Of a stretch of 64,000 bases of DNA, positions 58,438 through 64,000 are shown one piece after another; positions within the stretch are counted from its first letter, which is position 1, and each line of letters opens with the position of its first letter. The stretch spans positions 446,821,292 to 446,885,291 of the forward strand of contig CM022297.1 of the NCBI GenBank assembly GCA_011799875.1, in the 5' to 3' direction. The position numbers were made by a program, and so were the translations under genes. The DNA comes from Thinopyrum elongatum. Its lineage: Eukaryota > Streptophyta > Magnoliopsida > Poales > Poaceae. Below the pieces are notes generated by a model. The model ran no database searches, was not told where the DNA came from, and was given only the letters and a program-made list of their open reading frames with translations.

Positions 58438-59765
58438 ATATACTAGCACATATGCCCGTGCGTTGCAACGGTAGAGATATTTTTTTAGTTCGTGCCTGGG
58501 CCAGCCCACTGGCAAGCACCAAAAGGACATGTGTTTGCAAGGCATGAGTATAAATCCAAAAAAATGACGAGTTGAAGGATCAAACTCATGACCTCAAAAA
58601 CTCGACCGCGGGCCGCTAGCCACTCGAATAAACGGGTCCTGCTAACCAATGACCAGCCCGAACGTTTAAGAACATACTGCAGCACTATATTCAAAACATT
58701 TTTTTGATTTTTTTGAAAAGTTTCAAAAATAAATTAATATTTATGAACTGCCAAATATTTTTGGAAACATGAACAATTTTTGAAATTCCGAACATTTTTC
58801 AAAAACAAGAACAGTTTTTTGAAAATTCTGTTCATTTTTGGAAAAAGATGAACAACATTTGAAACAGGAAGATATTTTTAAAATTCACAAACATTTTTCG
58901 AAAACATGAACCTTTTGAGAAAACACTAACATTTTTTGAATTTGCATAATTTTTTTAAAATAAGAACATGTTTTGAACATTTAGAATAATTTTTGAAAAT
59001 GTGTTTATTTTAGCCACAAATATTATTTTCAATTGTTAGCATTTCATTAAAACAAGAATATTTATAGAATCTGGAACATATTTTAAAATGCAATTTTATT
59101 TTGAAAATATCAAATTTTTTGGAAAACACAAAAATATAGAAAAATGGAACATTTTTTAAAAATCTTGATTTTTTTTAAACACACAAACATTTTTTAAAAA
59201 AAATGGGATTTTTTAATTTCTTACAAATTTTGGAATGGGAACAAAAACTTCAAGTTTTGAGCATTTTTCAAAATAGGAGACACTTTTCGAATTCAGAATT
59301 TTTTTCTAAAACTTGAACAAACTTCAAAATTCTGTACTTTTGTTGAAAACTTTAAATCTAAGAAAAAAGAAAAAAAATCTAAAGTTTGAAGGGAAAAAGG
59401 AAAAAAGAAACAGAGAAAGTAACAGAAAAGAAAATAGAAACTGATCACAGAAAAAAAAGGAAAATGGGCCGATCCAATTTTGCGCCCTGTGCGAGCGTCA
59501 GACTATTTGTCGCCACGTGCGCTAAATAGGATTTTCCCAGCTGCGTGGGCATGGAAGGAAATAAGTGGGCTGGCTTCGTCGGGCTACAACGCGCAGGGCC
59601 CATGTACGAAAATTGTTTTTTTTCTAGCAGACGGACGCACAAAAATTTAGTACCACCTCGGATAGGTATAGAAACTTTTTGACGGTGAACGAATGAAAAA
59701 ATTGAATAAACGTACCTTGCTTTATTATTAGTGTAATAAGGTATAGATATAGATATAGATTTGGT
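58438..59765. repeat. AT-rich dispersed repeat with degenerate AACATTTTTTGAAAA units
   Basis: It opens with CCCGTGCGTTGCAACGG (58455-58471), a motif seen at the ends of many grass dispersed repeats. It then holds about 700 bases (58690-59400) of loosely periodic TTTTTGAAAA/GAACATTTTT units alternating on both strands, and ends near 59765 with a GATATA run. No transposase, no clear terminal repeat. Probably a non-autonomous transposable element; class not determined. Confidence 0.45.
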
Positions 59766-60261
59766 CAATGTTGCATACATATGTTTGTTTGCCTATATAC
59801 TATTTGTTTGTATACCTTGTACTGCCAATAACAGAATATGCCATACAAAATACTAGTACCAGAATATATACACTACCAGCTAAAACTGCACTTTACACCG
59901 GCGCTTACGTAGCACGACAAGGACGCCTTTCAAATATTAGCAAAACTGTTCAAATATCGCCTGCTGCACCGTGGATACGGAGACTCTCGGTGCCCGAGCG
60001 ACAGGTGCGCTCACGCAACGGAAGCACAAGGCTGCAAGCAACAAACCTCCAACGAAAGCTACACCTCATTTCTCTACTCGCATTCGTACACCATCGAGAT
60101 CTCAACCACCGTCTCCCACGTCTTCCATGGATTTGTTTACGCGATCTCTACGATCGCTGTCGAAACTGCCGGCCCCGGCCTCCTCCGTCGCGGGCCGGCC
60201 ATGGACAGCAGCCGCCACGACCACGCGCTCCCTTCCTTGTTCGCGGGTCAAACGGCATGCG

Positions 60262-60269
60262 CATATAAG
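60262..60269 (+). promoter_or_regulatory. TATA-like box of NF-YC gene
   Basis: CATATAAG about 130 bases before the ATG at 60400. Position suits a core promoter; not proven. Confidence 0.35.
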
Positions 60270-60399
60270 ATCCCGTCCATGGCCGCGGTCGATTGGAGGT
60301 TGCACCGTTCGTTTGTTAGAGCCTGCTTAGCTAGCTATAGCAGCAGCCTTGCACGGCGGCGAGAGGATTAGCTAGCTAGCACCGGCGGCGATCGAGAGG

Positions 60400-60807
60400 A
60401 TGAGGATTTCGAGGCCGTACTCGGGGGTGTCCAGAAGCGGGGCGACGGCGAGGACGGGGCCGCACGCGCTGCCGCTGGCGCGGATCAAGAAGATCATGAA
60501 GCGGTCGGCGGGGGACGGCAGCGGCGGCGACGGCGCCGGGGCGAGGATGATCTCGGGCGAGGCGCCAGTGGTGTTCTCCAGGGCGTGCGAGCTGTTCGTC
60601 GCCGAGCTGACGCAAGCCGCCTGGGCCGCCACGCTCGAGGGCCGGCGCCGGACCGTGCACGCCGAGGACGTCGCCGCCGCCGTCAGGGACACCGACCTCT
60701 TCGACTTCCTCGTCGACGTCGTCAAGCCCAGGCCAGGTGAGGATGGCGTCGGTGACGGAGTCGGCCTCGCGCCGGCCGCCGGTGTCCACGGCGGCGCGCT
60801 CGACTAG
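60400..60807 (+). CDS. NF-YC (CBF-C/HAP5) histone-fold protein
   Basis: NF-YC pairs with NF-YB through histone folds and, with NF-YA, binds CCAAT boxes; some plant NF-YC partners are CONSTANS-type proteins. The 135-residue intronless frame has HALPLARIKKIMKRS (22-36), then MISGEAPVVFSRACELFVAE (50-69), LTQAAWAATLEGRRRTVHAE (70-89) and DVAAAVRDTDLFDFLVDVV (90-108), the full histone fold with the RRT and DIFDFLVDIV-type ends. The loop after helix 1 is a Gly-rich stretch longer than the usual ADEDVR. The flanks are short, so it is a small member without the long Gln-rich ends of classical NF-YC. The ATG at 60400 is the first that includes the whole fold. Downstream, CATGCATGCATGC (about 60824) is a chance or RY-like repeat. 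Confidence 0.88.
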   Translation: MRISRPYSGVSRSGATARTGPHALPLARIKKIMKRSAGDGSGGDGAGARMISGEAPVVFSRACELFVAELTQAAWAATLEGRRRTVHAEDVAAAVRDTDLFDFLVDVVKPRPGEDGVGDGVGLAPAAGVHGGALD

Positions 60808-62128
60808 AAACTTGTCGGTGCAATGCATGCATGCATGCGCGCTCGTCGTGGCTTGTGGAATCAAACTGTGCCGCGATTAATTGCACTAATTTCGTTCATG
60901 TTGCTTTTACTTGCTACTGCTGCCAATACAAGCCGAATGACGCAGCGGTGCAACTAGCACGATTTGATTAACTTGTACTGTACTATCACTACACTAGAAC
61001 TGTATTTCTACATTTGTCGTTCCATTTCTACTGCTGTTAAGGAATATTTGAAGATTTCTCATTGCTACGAAATCAATAGAGAACCTGTCTTTTATACAAA
61101 AGGTTTTCGTTGATTACAAGCTATTGGAGAGCTTCATGACATTTTTCTATGATGTAACCAAACGACTTTTTGGTGACAATTTGTGTGATGTCCAAACCCT
61201 TACAAACGAAAAGGCAAAGCTATTCTGTCCTTGCATCTCTAGGATCTGGCAAGTCAAACAAGCTGCAACATCAACTAAATAAACAGGCTGCAATATGACA
61301 AAATTACTAGAATGAGTGCACCCATTTTCTAGAATTTAGTAAACATATATTTGTAAAATTTGAATAATCCCGGAAAAAACTCACACATACAAGAAGAAAT
61401 GGAACAAATACACGACTTTGGGGGCTAAGGTATCACGAAACCACAACTCTAGGTGATTTTAACAAAAACCACAACTCTAAGACTAACCGGTAACAAAAAC
61501 CCAAAATCTCCGGTTGAACACAAATCTGGCGACCAAGCCCCACCAGTCATAGACACAAAGTAGTGAAGAGTTGATTTTTAGCCTGAGCTCACATTAGAGT
61601 CGGCTTGAGCTAAGTCAGACTAGACATGAGCCGAACCGAGCCAAACTCAAAATGGACTTGCATAGATGTTTTATTAATCGATTGAAGATTTTCCAAATTG
61701 ATTGTTTAAGATGTTTCAAATTACTGTATTTTTTAAAGTTTCTGGAAATCTTTGAATTTTTGAAGAAAAAATGGCTAAATCTTACATTTTTTCAAATTTA
61801 AACTGGCTGAAAATTTCCCATATTCATCATTCAATATGTTTAGAATTACGAGAATTATTTCAGTTTTTCCCAAAAAAGGAATTTTGGCCACATATATAGA
61901 AAAATTATGCAAACTTTGAATTTTTAGCCCATTTTATGATTTTGAGATTTCTTCATACTTTAATTTTATAAATTAGCTGACGTTGGCTCTGCTAAAGCCG
62001 ACCTCTTTTTCGTAAAAATGATATGAGCCCTTTGCGACTTGAATAAAATGAGAATCATTTTGATTGAAGATATAACATTCTCCTATAAAATGGATACGCG
62101 AGTTAACATATGTTTAGTAGAAGTCGGC
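60808..62128. other. Intergenic, no gene seen
   Basis: AT-rich with many stops. A stretch at 61126-61173 resembles 62338-62384 (shared ATGATGTAACCAAAC). No RNA gene or supported frame. Confidence 0.5.
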
Positions 62129-62130
62129 TA

Positions 62131-62233
62131 CTCCATCCATCTAACAATGTAAAACGTTATTACATCCAATATGTGACCCAATATATTTACACATTGGATG
62201 TAATAACGTCTTGCATTATGGGGCGAAAGGGAG
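62131..62233. mobile_element. Stowaway-type MITE (Tc1/Mariner)
   Basis: 103 bases between TA dinucleotides (62129-62130 and 62234-62235), with ends CTCCATCC and (complement) CTCCCTTTC of the Stowaway CTCCCTCC type. Internal arms ACGTTATTACATCCAATATG and CATTGGATGTAATAACGTC fold into a long hairpin. Confidence 0.85.
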
Positions 62234-62384
62234 TATTATACTACTATTATTATCCACAATAAATAAATAAACTATGATTCGGAGAATATATATTTCTTTA
62301 ACATTGAATCTTTGACAGAAACGTTTTCACCTTCTTGGAAATTTATAGAGCTTTTTCATGATGTAACCAAACAACCTCTTTTTT

Positions 62385-62985
62385 GCGTAATTCTGATCTA
62401 TTCATTTTCAATCATGATAGTACAACGAACACTAGAAATAATAAAAATTACATCCAGATTCGTAGACCACCTAGCGACGACTACAAGCATTGAAGCCGCT
62501 GTCATCGCCCCTCCCTTGCCGGAGCCGGGCAAAATTTGTTGTAGTAGACAGTCGGAAAGTCGTCGTGCTAAGGCCCCATAGGACCAGCACAACAGAACAG
62601 CAATCGCCGCCGATGAAGAGTAGCGTCAGAAGAATCCAACCTGAAGACACAAGAACAAAGCTGAACGACGAACAAATCTGAGCAAATCCACCAAAGACGG
62701 ATCTGCCGGAGACACAACCCTACACGCCCACCGACGATGCTAGAAGCACCACCGAAACGGGGCCTAGACGTGAAGAACTTTATTCCATCTTCAAGGAGCC
62801 GCCGCCGTCTCGTCTTCCTGAGCAGGACACAAACCCTACAAAAATCGAAGAAATATCTAAAATCGAAGCCCTCCCACCGTCAAGGGCCAGGATTCACTCC
62901 GCTCCCATGACCCTAAGGCCACCGGAGACGAGGCGGACCGACGGCGGCGCGGGCGGGAGGCCAAACAACCTTTGATCCATGACAT
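62385..62985. repeat. Probable dispersed genic repeat
   Basis: The stretch (from about ACAACGAACACTAG to GGGAGGCCAAACAACC) reads like a high-copy grass repeat often found near genes, judged from memory. No terminal repeats or coding domain are seen, and the short frames on both strands are not supported. Confidence 0.35.
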
Positions 62986-63313
62986 GGCATGGCTCCACAA
63001 TATCAGTCAGTTCATATCCAAAAAAATAAAATCAGTCTGTTCAGAATACGCTTGTCAAATGTATTCTCATCGTTTTCAGAAAATATCAACATTTCCGAAA
63101 ACATATAACGTGAGTCAGCATATCTTCTTAGAATGGCCCCAAAAAATACATATTTTCGTGGAAATTGAAAATTTAAATGACATCCTCAAATACCATGTCA
63201 AATTGTCAAATGTGCCTAACAGACTACACTATCACTCTGAGAAAAACACATTTTATTTTACATCCCTAATAAGAAACACCAGTACACCAAAAATCGTGGC
63301 GTCGGCGGCGGCA
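62986..63313. other. Region upstream of PPR gene
   Basis: AT-rich, no frames. Should contain the PPR promoter; no convincing TATA box was found. Confidence 0.4.
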
Positions 63314-64000
63314 ATGAGCCTCCTGGAAGCCCGCCTCTCGTCCGTCGCCAAGAACTGCACCCGCCGGCAGCTCAACGAGATCCATGGCCTCCTCCTCACC
63401 TCCTCCCTCCACCGTCTCCCGGGCCTGCCCGCCCTCCTCGTCCGCCGCGCCACCGACGTCGGCAACATGGCCCACGCCGACCTGCTCTTCTCCTCGCTCC
63501 TCCGGTCGGGGGCGCCGCCCGACGCCGCTCTCTACAACGCCATGATCCGCGGGTGCTCGTACCACGGCCCCCACGAGCACGCGCTGGATCTGTTCGACGA
63601 GATGCCCCGCCGGGGCCTCGCCGCCGACGGCTTCACCTACCCGTATGTCCTGGACGCGTGCGCGCGGCTCAGCGCGCGGCGGCGCGGCGAGGGTGTCCAC
63701 GGCCGGGTCGTGAAGGAGGGGCTCTACCACGTGCCGGCCGTCGGGAGCTCGCTGCTCGCCTTCTACGTATCCGGCGGCGGCGGCTCACTGGGCGACGCGC
63801 GGAGGCTGTTCGACGGATTGCGCGTCAGGTCCGTGGGCCTGTCGAACCACATGATGGCGGAGCACGCCAAGGCAGGGGACGTCGGCTCCGCGCGGGAGGT
63901 CTTCGACGCGATGCCGGACAGGGACGTCGTGTCGTGGAACTCGATGCTCGCCGTGCACGTCAGATCGGGCGACGTTGCCGCAGCGAAGGAGCTCTTCGCG
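63314..64000 (+). CDS. PPR protein, PLS type (5' part, runs off the window)
   Basis: Pentatricopeptide-repeat proteins bind organelle RNA; PLS-type members mostly direct C-to-U editing in plastids or mitochondria. The frame is open from ATG 63314 through the last base (229 codons). Repeats can be followed: QLNEIHGLLLTSSLHR (20-35), DAALYNAMIRGCSYHGPHEH then ALDLFDEMPRRGL, DGFTYPYVLDACARL ... GEGVHGRVVKEGL, VGSSLLAFYV ... LGDARRLFDGL, LSNHMMAEHAKAGDVGSARE VFDAMPDRDVVSWNSM, and AVHVRSGDVAAAKELFA at the edge. E/DYW motifs, if any, lie beyond the window. No intron so far, usual for the family. The N-terminus is Ser/Arg/Leu-rich and could be a transit peptide. The antisense frame at 63266-63730 is its shadow. 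Confidence 0.92.
   Translation, partial: MSLLEARLSSVAKNCTRRQLNEIHGLLLTSSLHRLPGLPALLVRRATDVGNMAHADLLFSSLLRSGAPPDAALYNAMIRGCSYHGPHEHALDLFDEMPRRGLAADGFTYPYVLDACARLSARRRGEGVHGRVVKEGLYHVPAVGSSLLAFYVSGGGGSLGDARRLFDGLRVRSVGLSNHMMAEHAKAGDVGSAREVFDAMPDRDVVSWNSMLAVHVRSGDVAAAKELFA

Noticed and set aside
59768..60330. 166- and 119-codon frames before NF-YC
   Set aside because: No motif, overlapping in two frames, and located where the NF-YC promoter and leader should be.
60376..60864. Antisense frames over NF-YC
   Set aside because: Codon-mirror shadows; the sense frame holds a complete histone fold.
63266..63730. Antisense 154-codon frame at the right edge
   Set aside because: Shadow of the PPR gene, whose plus frame is open to the window end.

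Overview
This is nuclear DNA of a grass, most likely a Triticeae species (wheat, Aegilops or barley relatives). The evidence is a dense nest of Athila-lineage, Tat-lineage and Copia LTR retrotransposons, many LTRs with TGATACG ends, a Stowaway MITE, and GC-rich monocot-type genes at the right end. There is no bacterial or phage content. The species cannot be fixed from the sequence alone, and family names are given only as resemblances.

Layout 1-39148 is stacked retrotransposons whose order can be read from exact 5-bp target duplications (TSDs). A minus-strand element 'B' (31600-37448) has a 3' LTR that was hit by element 'X' (3203-3425 plus 30448-31599). X was hit by element 'E1' (3426-30442, TSD GGGTG). 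E1 was hit by a Tat-lineage Gypsy element 'E4' (6329-25048, TSD CATGG). E4 was hit twice by a 4.1-4.2-kb coding-free LTR-like element, once in each orientation (7479-11700, TSD TAACT; 13186-17322, TSD GTTYG). A third partial copy opens the window (1-2921). Between the two inserted copies, and antisense to the E4 pol genes, lies a B3 DNA-binding-domain gene with its own TATA box (11946-12680), broken by one in-frame stop.

37449-54373: an older LTR (37604-39085) is joined to a decayed Copia pol gene (39148-40028, 51219-51304, 52693-53930) with a 233-bp 3' LTR at 54141-54373. The Copia pol is interrupted by a solo LTR (40029-51218, TSD AAGGG), which is itself interrupted by a complete 9.6-kb plus-strand Athila-lineage element 'E3' (40729-50342, TSD CCCTA). 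A second solo LTR sits at 51305-52687 (TSD GTGGA). E3 has LTRs, a tRNA-Asp-type primer site, gag, protease, a third ORF and a polypurine tract, but no reverse transcriptase or integrase.

54374-64000 is a gene island. It holds a tRNA-Val(UAC) gene, a short single-membrane-span gene resembling chloroplast outer-envelope OEP7-type proteins, a truncated antisense LINE, an AT-rich dispersed repeat, an intronless NF-YC histone-fold gene, a Stowaway MITE, and the 5' end of a PLS-type PPR gene running off the window. The PPR reading frame is open to the last base.

The best candidates for something undescribed are: (1) the antisense B3 gene carried by a Tat-lineage element; (2) GC-rich hairpins that sit just upstream of the LTR TATA box in several families, with the stem kept while the sequence changes; (3) four spaced copies of a 16-bp dyad in every copy of the 4.2-kb element; (4) two elements with the same LTRs but unrelated gag cassettes.
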